DNA of 64,000 bases, from the NCBI RefSeq assembly GCF_000719705.1, contig NZ_JOHO01000002.1, forward strand, positions 434,001 through 498,000, given 5' to 3'. Within the stretch, counting starts at the first letter, position 1, and each line of letters starts with the position of its first letter. This DNA comes from Streptomyces sp. NRRL S-350. Its GTDB lineage: Bacteria > Actinomycetota > Actinomycetes > Streptomycetales > Streptomycetaceae. Positions 7,293-15,476 of the stretch are shown here, piece by piece. The position numbers were made by a program, and so were the translations under genes. Below the pieces are notes generated by a model. The model saw only the letters and a program-made list of their open reading frames with translations, ran no database searches and was not told the DNA's origin.

Positions 7293-8383
7293 GCGAGGTC
7301 GAGCGGATCGGAGTCCGCGTCTACACCGTCGCCACCGACGCCCCGGAAGCGGACGGCACCCTCGCCTGGGACCACACCACACTCGTCCTCGCCGAAGCCG
7401 TCAGCGGCCCGCACTCCGGCCTGGGCTGGACGTACGGCTCGCCCGCGACCGCCGCCGTGATCACCGGGGACCTCGGCCCGCTCGTCACCGGCCGCGACGC
7501 GCACGACACCAGCGGCGCGTACGAGGCGATGAACCGGGCGGTGCGCAACACCGGCCGCCCCGGCCTGGTCGCGGGCGCGATCTCGGCCGTCGACCTCGCC
7601 CTGTGGGACCTGCGCGGGCACCTGCTCGGCCTGCCGCTCGCCCGGCTGCTCGGCGGTGCCGCCCGGCCCGTCGCGGTGTACGGCAGCGGCGGCTTCACCA
7701 CCTACTCCGCCGGGCAGCAGGAACGCCAACTGCGCCACTGGGCCGTGGAGCAGGGCATCCCGCGGGTCAAGATCAAGATCGGCGAGTCCCGGGGCACCTG
7801 CGAGCGGCGTGACCTCGAACGGGTCCGCGCCGCCCGCGCCACCGTCGGCGACCGGGTCGAGCTGTACACCGACGCCAACGGCGGTTACCAGCGCAAACAG
7901 GCCGTCCGGATCGGCGCCGCGCTCGCCGACGAGGGCGTCACCTGGTTCGAGGAACCCGTCTCCTCCGACGACCTCACCGGACTGCGCACGGTCCGCGACG
8001 CCGTCACCCCCGACGTCACGGCCGGGGAGTACGGCTACGACCTCGCCTACTTCGCCCGCATGGTCCCCGTCGTGGACTGCCTCCAGGCCGACGCCACCCG
8101 CTGCGGCGGCCTCACCGGCTGGCTGCGCACCGCCGCCCTCGCCGAGGCGCACGGCCTCGACATCTCCGCGCACTGCGCCCCCCACCTGCACGCCCACGCC
8201 GCCGCCGCCGTCCCCAACTGCCGCCACCTGGAGTGGTTCCACGACCACGTCCGGATCGAGGGGCTGCTCTTCGACGGCGCCCTCGACCCCGCCGGCGGGA
8301 CCGTCACGCCCGGCGCCGACGGTGCGCCGGGCCACGGGCTGCGGCTGGCGGCCGACCGGGCGGCGCGGTACGAGGTCGGCTGA
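7289..8383 (+). CDS. Enolase-superfamily (mandelate racemase/muconate lactonizing-like) protein
   Basis: A 364-residue TIM-barrel enzyme of the enolase superfamily. Visible catalytic elements are the KxK motif (RVKIKIGE), metal ligands in YTDANGGY, WFEEPVSSDD and TAGEYGYD, the QADATRCGG strand and a C-terminal SAHCAPHLHAH histidine. KxK on one side and His on the other is the mandelate-racemase-type arrangement used for proton abstraction and acid-sugar dehydration or epimerisation. ATG 7289 overlaps the GMC stop (ATGA). Together with the upstream GMC dehydrogenase it could form a short route that oxidises an aldose and then dehydrates or epimerises the aldonate; this is inference. Confidence 0.88.
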   Translation: MSEVERIGVRVYTVATDAPEADGTLAWDHTTLVLAEAVSGPHSGLGWTYGSPATAAVITGDLGPLVTGRDAHDTSGAYEAMNRAVRNTGRPGLVAGAISAVDLALWDLRGHLLGLPLARLLGGAARPVAVYGSGGFTTYSAGQQERQLRHWAVEQGIPRVKIKIGESRGTCERRDLERVRAARATVGDRVELYTDANGGYQRKQAVRIGAALADEGVTWFEEPVSSDDLTGLRTVRDAVTPDVTAGEYGYDLAYFARMVPVVDCLQADATRCGGLTGWLRTAALAEAHGLDISAHCAPHLHAHAAAAVPNCRHLEWFHDHVRIEGLLFDGALDPAGGTVTPGADGAPGHGLRLAADRAARYEVG

Positions 8384-8407
8384 GGACCGGCCGCACCGGC
8401 CCACCCC

Positions 8408-8447
8408 GAGCCGGGTCCAGGCGGCGCCGACCGCCTGGACCCGGCTC
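8408..8447. terminator. Bidirectional hairpin terminator
   Basis: Perfect 17-bp inverted repeat (8408-8424 with 8431-8447) and a six-base loop, sitting between the convergent enolase and GH15 genes. There is no T-run, as is usual for actinomycete terminators. Confidence 0.8.
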
Positions 8448-8476
8448 GCGAATGCCCGGTCAGTCCCGTCGGTCGG

Positions 8477-10249
8477 TCAGTCCCGTCGGTCGGCGGGCGG
8501 CCGGGCCAGGCGCGCCGCGCACTCCAGCATCAACGCGTGCACGAACGCCTGCGGCAGGTTGCCCCGTTGCTGGCGCTGCGCGATGTCGTACTCCTCCGCG
8601 AACAGGCCCGCCGAGCCGCACAGCCCCCGGGTGGTCTCGAACCAGCGCGCCGCCTCCACGTGGTCGCCGTGCCCGTGCTCGGCGAGCGCCATCACGAAAC
8701 CGCACAGCACGAACGCGCCCTCGGCCTCGGCCAGCGGCCGCTCGTCGTGCCGGAACCGGTAGGCGTAGTGCCCGTCGGTGAGTTCGCGGCGGCAGGCGCG
8801 CAGGGTGGCGACCGCGCGCGGGTCGTCCGGCGCGGGGGTGCCGCGCACCGACGGGAGCAGCAGCGCGAGGTCGGGCGAGGGGTCGCCGGGGGAGCGCTGC
8901 CACCGGCCGGAGGGGTGCAGGGCGTGGCGGGAGGTGTGCGCGAGCAGCCGGTCCGCCAGCGCGCTCCACCGGGCGGCGAGCCCGTCCGGCACGCCGGCCG
9001 GCCCGGCGGCCTCCGGGTGGGCGATCGCGCGCAGTCCCGCCGCGCAGATCAGCCGGCTGTGCGTCCACGCGCGCTCCTCCAACTCCCAGACGCCGGCGTC
9101 CGGCCGGTGCCACCTGTCGGCGATCGCGCGGGCGGCGGTGCGCACCGCCGCTCGCGCCTCCGGGGCCAGCCGCCCGTGCCGGGCGGCGGCCGCGTAGAGC
9201 AGCAGGGCCTCGCCGAAGACGTCGAGCTGGAACTGGTGGGTGATGCGGTTGCCCACCCGGTCGTGGCCGCCGGGGTAGCCGGGCAGGTCGACGCTCCGCT
9301 CGTCCGGCACCCGGCCGCCGGTCACCGTGTAGGCCGGGGAGAGCTCCGGGCCGTCCTCGTCGAGCCGTGCGGTGGTGAACCGCACCGCGTCGTCCAGGAG
9401 CGGGTACGGCCCGCAGGCGGCCACGGCCTGGCCGGCCAGGCACTGGTCGCGGATCCAGACGTAGCGGTAGTCGTAGTTGCGGCCGGCCTCGGCGCGCTCG
9501 GGCAGGCTGGTCGTCGCCGCGGCGACCATGCCCCCGCTGCCGGGGGAGGTGAGCCCGTGCAGGACGGCGTACGAGAACCGGGCGTCGCGGTCGTCCAGGG
9601 TGTGGCCGAGGTCGGGGACGGCGGCGCGCCAGGCGCGCTCGGTGGCGCGCCAGCAGCGGTCCGGTTCGGGCGCCGGCCCGCCGAGGGGGTGGTCGGCGAC
9701 CTCCAGGACGAGGTCCAGCCGCTCGCCCGGGCGGAGCACGAGTTCGGCGGTGAGCGCCCCGTCCGGCTCGGGGCGGGCCGCCGCGGCGCCCGTCCAGCGC
9801 AGCCGCAGCCCGCCGGTGCGCAGTGACCAGCCGTCCGCGGTGCGCCGGGGTTCCCGGCTGCGGCGGGTGCCGAAGCCCGTCCCCGGTTGCAGGACGACCC
9901 GGACCCTGGCCGGCGCGAACTCGGCCGTCACGCGGCGCAACAGCACCAGCCGGTGCGGATCCGCGGGCAGGGCCAGCGCCTCCCGGCACTCCACCACGCC
10001 GTCCTCGGTGATCCACCGGCTGCGGCGGATCAGCCCGCCCTCCTCGTAGTGGCCGCCGGGCACGAACCGGCCCACCGGCGTGACCGCGTACACGCCGGTG
10101 CCGCCGATCAGGCCCGCGAACAGCGGCTCGGAGTCCCAACGCGGCGCGCAGAGCCAGGCGATCTCGCCGAACGGGCCCACCAGCGCGCCGCGTTCGCGGT
10201 CGGCGAGGAGGGCGTACTCGCGCAGGCTGCAGGGCGGGAAGGGCTTCAC
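8477..10249 (-). CDS. Glycoside hydrolase family 15 protein (trehalase/glucoamylase-like)
   Basis: A 590-residue cytoplasmic GH15 enzyme. The N-terminal beta-domain begins ALLADRERGALVGPFGEIAWLCAPRWDSEPLFAGLIGG, typical of the bacterial trehalase/glucan hydrolase group, and the (alpha/alpha)6 barrel contains NYDYRYVWIRDQ, the conserved WIRD motif. A second acidic segment ELEERAWTHSRLICAAGLR fits the catalytic base region. It hydrolyses a glucoside such as trehalose or an isomalto-oligosaccharide; the substrate cannot be told. It lies 17 bases behind the LLM gene and is probably co-transcribed. A 16-base tandem duplication spans the stop codon (see findings). Confidence 0.88.
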   Translation of the reverse strand: MKPFPPCSLREYALLADRERGALVGPFGEIAWLCAPRWDSEPLFAGLIGGTGVYAVTPVGRFVPGGHYEEGGLIRRSRWITEDGVVECREALALPADPHRLVLLRRVTAEFAPARVRVVLQPGTGFGTRRSREPRRTADGWSLRTGGLRLRWTGAAAARPEPDGALTAELVLRPGERLDLVLEVADHPLGGPAPEPDRCWRATERAWRAAVPDLGHTLDDRDARFSYAVLHGLTSPGSGGMVAAATTSLPERAEAGRNYDYRYVWIRDQCLAGQAVAACGPYPLLDDAVRFTTARLDEDGPELSPAYTVTGGRVPDERSVDLPGYPGGHDRVGNRITHQFQLDVFGEALLLYAAAARHGRLAPEARAAVRTAARAIADRWHRPDAGVWELEERAWTHSRLICAAGLRAIAHPEAAGPAGVPDGLAARWSALADRLLAHTSRHALHPSGRWQRSPGDPSPDLALLLPSVRGTPAPDDPRAVATLRACRRELTDGHYAYRFRHDERPLAEAEGAFVLCGFVMALAEHGHGDHVEAARWFETTRGLCGSAGLFAEEYDIAQRQQRGNLPQAFVHALMLECAARLARPPADRRD

Positions 10250-10266
10250 GGGGCGCCTCCCTGCGC

Positions 10267-11220
10267 TCAGGCCACCTGCGGGAGGACCCGGTCGCGGTAG
10301 AAGTCGAAGAACCCTTCCTGTTCCTCGCCGATCTGGCCGACGTACACCTCGTCGAAGCCTGCTCCGACGTAGGAGCGCAGCCGGTCGGCGTGCGCCTGCG
10401 GGTCGTCACCGCAGGTGACCGCGTCGGCCACCATGTCCTCGGTGACGAGTTCGGTGGCCTGTTCGAAGTGGCGGGGCGTGGGCAGCACCTGGGCGAGTTC
10501 ACCCGGCAGCAGCTCGCTCGGCCAGAGCCGGTGGACGGTCTTGACGGCCCGGTCCCGGTCCTGCGCCCAGCACACCTTGACCCCGCCGATCACCGGGCCG
10601 GTGCCGCCGGCCGCGCGGTAGCGGTCGATCAGCTCGGTGTCCGGGGTCATCGTCACCAGCCCGTCCGCGTACTGCGCCGCCCGCTCCGCCGCCTTGGGCC
10701 CGAAGGCGGAGGCGTACACCGGCAGTCGGCCTTCCTTCGGCGGGGTGTACAGCCGGGCGTTCTCGACGGTGTAGTGCGTGCCGCGGTGGGAGACCTGGTC
10801 GCCGGTGAACAGCTTGCGCATCACCTCGACGGCCTCCTCCAGCATGTCCGCGCGCACGTCGAACGGCGGCCAGGCATCGCCCAGGACGTGCTCGTTCAGC
10901 GCCTCACCGGTCCCCACACCGAGCCGCAGGCCGCCGGCCAGCTGCACGTCCGCCGTGGCCGCGGCCTGCGCGGTCACGGCGGGGTGCAGCCGGACGGTCG
11001 GGCAGGTGACCAGGGTGGTCACCGGGAGCCGGGTGACCTGCGACAGCGCGCCGATCACGCCCCAGACGAAGGGGCTGTTGCCCTGGGCGTCGTTCCACGG
11101 GTGGAAGTGGTCGGAGATCGCGAGCCTGGTGAAGCCCGCCTGCTCCGCCCGGCGGGCCTGCTCGACCAGCTGGGCGGGGGTGAACTCCTCGCAGGACAGG
11201 AAGTAGCCGAACGCGGTCAT
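10267..11220 (-). CDS. F420-dependent LLM-class oxidoreductase (Fgd-like)
   Basis: A 317-residue luciferase-like monooxygenase fold enzyme. Family hallmarks are the N-terminal FGYFLSCEEFTPAQLVEQARRAEQAGF, ISDHFHPW (conserved His of the F420-dependent glucose-6-phosphate dehydrogenase group), GVGTGEALNEHV and the C-terminal GFDEVYVGQIGE. It most resembles the Fgd-type subfamily that reduces F420 with a sugar or alcohol donor. Adjacent GH15 suggests a link to glucose or trehalose metabolism, as inference. The transcription unit begins here, with about 200 bases of upstream sequence carrying a short direct repeat (gacttcctggccc twice, near 11346-11371). Confidence 0.88.
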   Translation of the reverse strand: MTAFGYFLSCEEFTPAQLVEQARRAEQAGFTRLAISDHFHPWNDAQGNSPFVWGVIGALSQVTRLPVTTLVTCPTVRLHPAVTAQAAATADVQLAGGLRLGVGTGEALNEHVLGDAWPPFDVRADMLEEAVEVMRKLFTGDQVSHRGTHYTVENARLYTPPKEGRLPVYASAFGPKAAERAAQYADGLVTMTPDTELIDRYRAAGGTGPVIGGVKVCWAQDRDRAVKTVHRLWPSELLPGELAQVLPTPRHFEQATELVTEDMVADAVTCGDDPQAHADRLRSYVGAGFDEVYVGQIGEEQEGFFDFYRDRVLPQVA

Positions 11221-11417
11221 GGCAGCCTCTCGTTTCGTCGGGTGACCCTCCCGACAGCGGCTATCCGCACCGGCCGTCGCGAAACCTCGGCGTCACCCCC
11301 TCCGACGGCTCGCGCCGCAGGCCCGCACGACCGACTGCCCGCACCGACTTCCTGGCCCGACTTCCTGGCCCGACGGCCCGGGAGTACCGGAGGTCCGGCC
11401 CCGGGCCGTGCCGGGGG

Positions 11418-12251
11418 TCAGCGCAGACCGGCGAACAGGTCGTCCTCCGGCAGGGCCGCGCCGGTGCCGTCCTTGACCCGGACGAAGGTCTCCACGCCCA
11501 TCAGCTCGGTGAACCTCGGCTTGCCCATCTTCAGGAAGAAGATGTTCTCGCCCTGGCTGGCGTGCGCGGCCAGCGCGTCGAACTTCTGCCCGCCGAACTC
11601 GGTGGTGTCCACCCAGGTGGTGATCTCCTCGTCGGGCAGTCCGATCTCGGGCAGCTCGACGGCCTCCGCCGGATCCGGCTCCTCCTGGTCACCGCCGAAC
11701 TCCCGCATGACCTCGCCGAACCGCTGCATCATGGAGCGCGGCGCCGTCGTCCAGTACACCTTCGGCGTCATCCCGGTCAGCTCCAGGGCCGCCATGGTGA
11801 TGCGGTTCGCCTGGATGTGGTCGGGGTGGCCGTAGAACCCGTTCTCGTCGTAGGTCACCACCACGTCGGGCTCGTAGCGGCGGAGCAGTTCGGCGAGGCG
11901 GGCGGCGCCCTCCTCCACCGGCGTGCGCCAGAACGACCCGGGTGCGTCGTTGGCCTCCCAGCCCATCATCCCGGAGTCGGCGTAGTCCAGCAGTTCCAGG
12001 TGGGAGACGTTCAGGACCTCGCAGCTCGCCTCCAGTTCCCGCCGGCGCATCGCGGCGACGGCCGCCGGGTCGTGCCCGGCGTCGCCCGGCTTGACGCCCC
12101 CCGGTCCGTCACCGCAACCGCCGTCGGTACACGTGACCAGGACCGTACGGATGCCCTCCGCCGCGTACCGGGCGAGGACGCCTCCCGTTCCGGTGGCCTC
12201 GTCGTCGGGGTGGGCGTGCACTGCCATCATCGTCAGGGGCCGGTCGGCCAT
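11418..12251 (-). CDS. PIG-L family deacetylase/amidase (mycothiol conjugate amidase-like)
   Basis: A 277-residue zinc hydrolase. It has the AHPDDE motif (residues 13-18) and GHPDH, which together hold the zinc ligands of MshB/Mca and GlcNAc-PI deacetylases. The length, the VTCTDGGCGD segment and the C-terminal AHASQGENIFFLKMG match the Mca/MshB branch of actinobacteria, which cuts mycothiol S-conjugates or deacetylates GlcNAc-Ins. Many actinomycetes carry several such paralogues, so I do not assign mca or mshB. ATG 12251 is preferred over ATG 12260: GAGG lies nine bases before 12251, but directly touches 12260. Confidence 0.85.
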   Translation of the reverse strand: MADRPLTMMAVHAHPDDEATGTGGVLARYAAEGIRTVLVTCTDGGCGDGPGGVKPGDAGHDPAAVAAMRRRELEASCEVLNVSHLELLDYADSGMMGWEANDAPGSFWRTPVEEGAARLAELLRRYEPDVVVTYDENGFYGHPDHIQANRITMAALELTGMTPKVYWTTAPRSMMQRFGEVMREFGGDQEEPDPAEAVELPEIGLPDEEITTWVDTTEFGGQKFDALAAHASQGENIFFLKMGKPRFTELMGVETFVRVKDGTGAALPEDDLFAGLR

Positions 12252-12565
12252 GGAAACCATCCTCGGGTCTGAAAAGTGCTCGGGTTCGAGTCTGCGTCAC
12301 GAAAGCGCGCGGCGGCCCGCAATATTCCGCGCACCGCGTCGACGGCGCCCAGGACTGCCGGCGGTGCCGCCCAACTGCGCTGTGCCGCCGGGGGGTTCAC
12401 GCGTCGAACGGTGCCACCCGGCTCTGTCGCCCGGCCCGTCGCCGTCGTCGTTGCGGCGCATCCGGTGCCCGGGTTCCGGGGTCCGGCTCCGCCGTGGCCG
12501 GGCCCGCGGCGGTCGGTACTACGATGCGCAGCGACAACTATCCGGTCGATCAACGGGGGGACCTG
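12252..12565. other. Divergent intergenic region
   Basis: About 310 bases between the divergent PIG-L and dienelactone hydrolase genes. The stretch near 12301-12350 (caatattccgcgc) is locally less GC-rich and is a candidate promoter. I see no repeat or conserved operator. Confidence 0.4.
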
Positions 12566-13294
12566 ATGACGGGTCAGTGGCAGGAACTGGGCACGCCGGG
12601 CGGGCTCGAGGCGTACGTGCACCGCCCGCAGGGAGCGGTGCGCGGCGCGGTGGTGGTCTGTTCCGAGCTGTACGGGGTCAACGCGTACCTCCGGGGCGTC
12701 TGCGCCGAGCTGGCGGACCTCGGGTACGTGGCGGTGGCGCCGGACTTCTACTGGCGCCACGCCCGCCGCACCGAGCTCGGCTACAGCGCCGAGGAGCGCG
12801 AGGCGGGCCTGGTGCTGATGAACGCCCTGGACCGCGACGAACTGGTCGCCGACGCCGCCGAGGCGCTGGCCGCGGCCCGGAGCCTGGCCGACGGGCACGG
12901 CGTGGCGTTCGTCGGGACGAGCATGGGCGGGCACATCGCCGTGCGGGCGGCCACCGAGCTGCGCTTCGAGCTGGCCGCGGTGTTCTACCCGGGGTGGCTG
13001 CTGAACCCGGGCTTCCCGCTGGTCGGCCCGGTGCCGCCGCTGGAGACGGCCGAGCGGATCGCCGCCAACGGGGTGTACCTGCTGGGCTTCTGCGGCGAGC
13101 TGGACCACATCCTCCCGCAGGAGGAGTGGCAGGAGGCCGGGCACCGGCTGGCGGAGGCGAAGGTCGGGCACGAACTCGTCACCTATCCGGGTGCCCGCCA
13201 CGGCTTCGCGGCCGACCGCCCGGCGGAGCACGACGCCGCCGCGACGGCCGACGCCTGGCGGCGCGTGCACGAGGCCCTGGCCGAGCGGCTGTAG
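12566..13294 (+). CDS. Dienelactone hydrolase family protein
   Basis: A 242-residue alpha/beta hydrolase of the DLH family. The N-terminal VVVCSELYGVNAYLRGVCAELADLGYVAVAPDFYWR matches the family, including the Glu that in classical DLH pairs with the nucleophile. The nucleophile elbow reads GTSMGGH, so the residue is Ser where classical dienelactone hydrolases have Cys (GxCxGG). The remaining triad members are D in GELDHILP and H in YPGARHGF. ATG 12566 lies behind GGGGGG at 12555-12560. Substrate unknown. A strong hairpin follows the gene. Confidence 0.88.
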   Translation: MTGQWQELGTPGGLEAYVHRPQGAVRGAVVVCSELYGVNAYLRGVCAELADLGYVAVAPDFYWRHARRTELGYSAEEREAGLVLMNALDRDELVADAAEALAAARSLADGHGVAFVGTSMGGHIAVRAATELRFELAAVFYPGWLLNPGFPLVGPVPPLETAERIAANGVYLLGFCGELDHILPQEEWQEAGHRLAEAKVGHELVTYPGARHGFAADRPAEHDAAATADAWRRVHEALAERL

Positions 13295-13317
13295 GCGGCG
13301 CCCCAGCGGGCGGACCC

Positions 13318-13356
13318 GGCGGCTTCCGCCACCGGCACCCGGTGGCGGAAGCCGCC
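13318..13356 (+). terminator. Hairpin terminator after the DLH gene
   Basis: Perfect 18-bp inverted repeat (13318-13335 with 13339-13356) and a three-base loop, 23 bases after the stop codon. Confidence 0.85.
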
Positions 13357-13372
13357 GTGCGTCGTAGCGCCC

Positions 13373-13424
13373 CGTGGTACCGCGGTACTACGGCCAGGAC
13401 GATGATCGGCCCGGGGTACCACGG
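13373..13424. promoter_or_regulatory. Candidate operator sites upstream of the ABC/two-component operon
   Basis: A near-perfect 20-bp palindrome (CGTGGTACCGCGGTACTACG, 13373-13392) is followed by a further half-site GGTACCACGG at 13415-13424. They sit 80-130 bases before the ATPase start and just upstream of a possible -10 (TAGCGT, 13444-13449). They are good candidates for binding of the LuxR-type response regulator encoded at the end of the same operon. Confidence 0.5.
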
Positions 13425-13500
13425 TTCGGCCCGCGCCCGCCCGTAGCGTGGAGCGCGAGGGTGGCCGGGACGGTCCGGCCCCGGAGCACAGGGGTGACCG

Positions 13501-14472
13501 ATGATCGAGGCGCACCAGCTGACCAAGCGGTACGGCGAGAAGACCGCCGTCGACCGGCTGGACTTCACCGTCCGCCCGGGGACGGTGACGGGCTTCCTGG
13601 GGCCCAACGGCGCCGGCAAGTCCACCACCATGCGGATGATCGTGGGCCTCGACGCCCCCACCGGCGGAACGGTGCGGGTCAACGGCCGCCGGTACGCCGA
13701 GCACGCGGCGCCGCTGCAGGAGGTCGGCGCGCTGCTGGAGGCCAAGTCGATCCACCCGGGCCGCTCGGCCTTCAACCACCTGATGGCGCAGGCCCACACC
13801 CACGGCATCCCGCGCCGACGGGTCGAGGAGGTCATCGAGCTGACCGGGCTGCAGTCGGTGGCCCGCAAGCGCGCCGGGGCGTTCTCGCTCGGCATGGGCC
13901 AGCGCCTCGGCATCGCCTCGGCCCTGCTGGGCGACCCGGCCACGGTGATGCTGGACGAACCGGTCAACGGCCTCGACCCCGAGGGCGTCCTGTGGATCCG
14001 CAACCTGCTGACCTCGCTCGCCGCAGAGGGCCGCACCGTCTTCGTGTCCTCGCACCTGATGAGCGAGATGGCCCTGGTCGCCGACCACCTGATCGTCGTC
14101 GGACGGGGCCGGCTGCTGGCCGACACCACCGTGCAGGACCTGGTCCACCAGGCCGGCGGCGACGTGGTCAAGGTCGTCAGCGCCGACCCGGCCGCACTGC
14201 GGTCCGCACTGGCCGGCCCGGACGTGGAGATCACCGGCCGCGCCGGCACCGAGGAACTGCTCGTCACCGGCCGCACGGCCCGCGAGATCGGCCTCGCCGC
14301 CGCCGAGCACGGCATCGCCCTCTTCGAGCTCACCCCCCGGACGGTCTCCCTGGAGGAGGCGTTCATGGAGCTGACCCGCGACGCCGTCGAGTACCACGGC
14401 ATCACCACGCCCACCGCCGGCACCGCGGCCGGCACCGCTGCCGACACCGAGAACCCGAGGAGCGCGGCATGA
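13501..14472 (+). CDS. ABC transporter ATP-binding protein
   Basis: A 323-residue ATPase of the ABC-2 exporter type (DrrA/BcrA-like). Walker A GPNGAGKST (34-42), signature SLGMGQRLG, Walker B VMLDEPVNGLDP and the switch His in SSHLMSEM are all intact. The C-terminal domain of about 100 residues (from DVVKVVSADPA) is the usual extension of this group. It probably drives export of a drug, lipid or peptide with the permease at 14546. The last stop overlaps a 26-codon frame (ATGA) which in turn overlaps the permease start. Confidence 0.92.
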   Translation: MIEAHQLTKRYGEKTAVDRLDFTVRPGTVTGFLGPNGAGKSTTMRMIVGLDAPTGGTVRVNGRRYAEHAAPLQEVGALLEAKSIHPGRSAFNHLMAQAHTHGIPRRRVEEVIELTGLQSVARKRAGAFSLGMGQRLGIASALLGDPATVMLDEPVNGLDPEGVLWIRNLLTSLAAEGRTVFVSSHLMSEMALVADHLIVVGRGRLLADTTVQDLVHQAGGDVVKVVSADPAALRSALAGPDVEITGRAGTEELLVTGRTAREIGLAAAEHGIALFELTPRTVSLEEAFMELTRDAVEYHGITTPTAGTAAGTAADTENPRSAA

Positions 14473-14549
14473 GCGAGCGAAGCGAACGAACCATCGAAAG
14501 GCGCGCCTCCGGCGAAGCGGCCGCCGAGCGCAACGAGGTGGACGCATGA
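14469..14549 (+). CDS. Small coupling ORF (26 aa) between ABC ATPase and permease
   Basis: A 26-codon frame (MSERSERTIERRASGEAAAE...) joined by ATGA overlaps to the ATPase upstream and the permease downstream. The DNA GAGCGAGCGAAGCGAACGA inside it is a simple AGCGA-type repeat. It may be an inserted repeat unit that was kept in frame to preserve translational coupling, rather than a functional peptide. Confidence 0.4.
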   Translation: MSERSERTIERRASGEAAAERNEVDA

Positions 14550-15394
14550 GCACCATCGCACCGAGCCCGACGTCCACGTCCGCCGGACCCCGGCCCGCCC
14601 GCCCCGCCTACAAGGTCACGGCGGCCCGGGTGCTGCGCTCCGAATGGGCCAAGCTGTGGTCGCTGCGCTCCACCTGGATCACCCTGGGCCTGGCCCTGCT
14701 CTTCCTGGTGGCCTTCGGACTGATCGCCGCGTTCCAGTTCAGGTCCCGGATCAGCGAGGGCCGCCCGATGGACCGCGACTTCGCGGAGTCGAGCGCGCTG
14801 AGCCTGTCCCTGTTCGGCACCAACTTCGCCCAGCTGGCGCTCGGTGTCCTCGGTGTCCTGGTCGCCGCCGGCGAGTACTCGACCGGCATGATCCGGTCCA
14901 CGCTGGCCGCCGTCCCGCGCCGCCTGCCGGTGCTCTGGTCCAAGGCCGCGGTGTTCGGGCTGATCGCGCTGGTGCTCGGCACCGCCGGGGTGTTCGCCAC
15001 GTTCCTCGCCGACAGCCGGATCCTCTCCGACACCCGCGCGGCGATGACCCTCTCGGACGCCGGGGTGATTCGCGGCCTGCTCGGCGGCGGGCTGTACCTG
15101 GCCCTGGTCGGGGTGGTCGGCGTCGCGCTGGGCGCGCTGCTGCGCTCGGTGGCCGGCGGCATCGCCGTCCTGGTGGCCTCGCTGATGCTGATCCCCGGGC
15201 TGACGGCACTGCTGCCCAGCTCCTGGCAGGGCCACATCAGCCCCTACCTGCCCAGCCACGCGGGGGAGGCGATGTTCGCCCTGCACCACGACGCGACGAC
15301 GCTCTCGCCGACGGCCGGTCTGGCCGTCTTCCTCGGCTGGACGGTGCTCGCCCTGGCCGGTGCCGCCGTACGACTGGTGCGCACCGACGCCTGA
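14546..15394 (+). CDS. ABC transporter permease (ABC-2 type)
   Basis: A 282-residue membrane protein with about six predicted helices. It begins with a Pro/Arg-rich cytoplasmic segment, then VLRSEWAKLWSLRSTWITLGLALLFLVAFG, the characteristic SEWxKLxxxRS entry of actinobacterial ABC-2 permeases. GEYSTGMIRSTLAAVPRRLPVLWSKA forms the conserved cytoplasmic coupling region. It is the partner of the ATPase at 13501 and is coupled to the 26-codon frame by an ATGA overlap. Confidence 0.9.
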   Translation: MSTIAPSPTSTSAGPRPARPAYKVTAARVLRSEWAKLWSLRSTWITLGLALLFLVAFGLIAAFQFRSRISEGRPMDRDFAESSALSLSLFGTNFAQLALGVLGVLVAAGEYSTGMIRSTLAAVPRRLPVLWSKAAVFGLIALVLGTAGVFATFLADSRILSDTRAAMTLSDAGVIRGLLGGGLYLALVGVVGVALGALLRSVAGGIAVLVASLMLIPGLTALLPSSWQGHISPYLPSHAGEAMFALHHDATTLSPTAGLAVFLGWTVLALAGAAVRLVRTDA

Positions 15395-15405
15395 GACACT
15401 CGGAG

Positions 15406-15433
15406 TGCGGCGCCGGGGCAGCCCGGCGCCGCA
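15406..15433 (+). terminator. Hairpin between transporter and two-component genes
   Basis: Perfect 12-bp inverted repeat (15406-15417 with 15422-15433) and a four-base loop, located after the permease stop and before the kinase ribosome binding site. It could end or attenuate transcription from the ABC genes into the kinase genes. Confidence 0.6.
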
Positions 15434-15476
15434 GCCACGACCGCGACCAGCCCGGCCGACCCAGGAGGTGCCACCG

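Noticed and set aside
4788..7382. An 864-codon minus-strand frame opposite the GMC gene
   Set aside because: It is the mirror frame of a well supported enzyme and shows biased Gly/Val/Asp composition without motifs.
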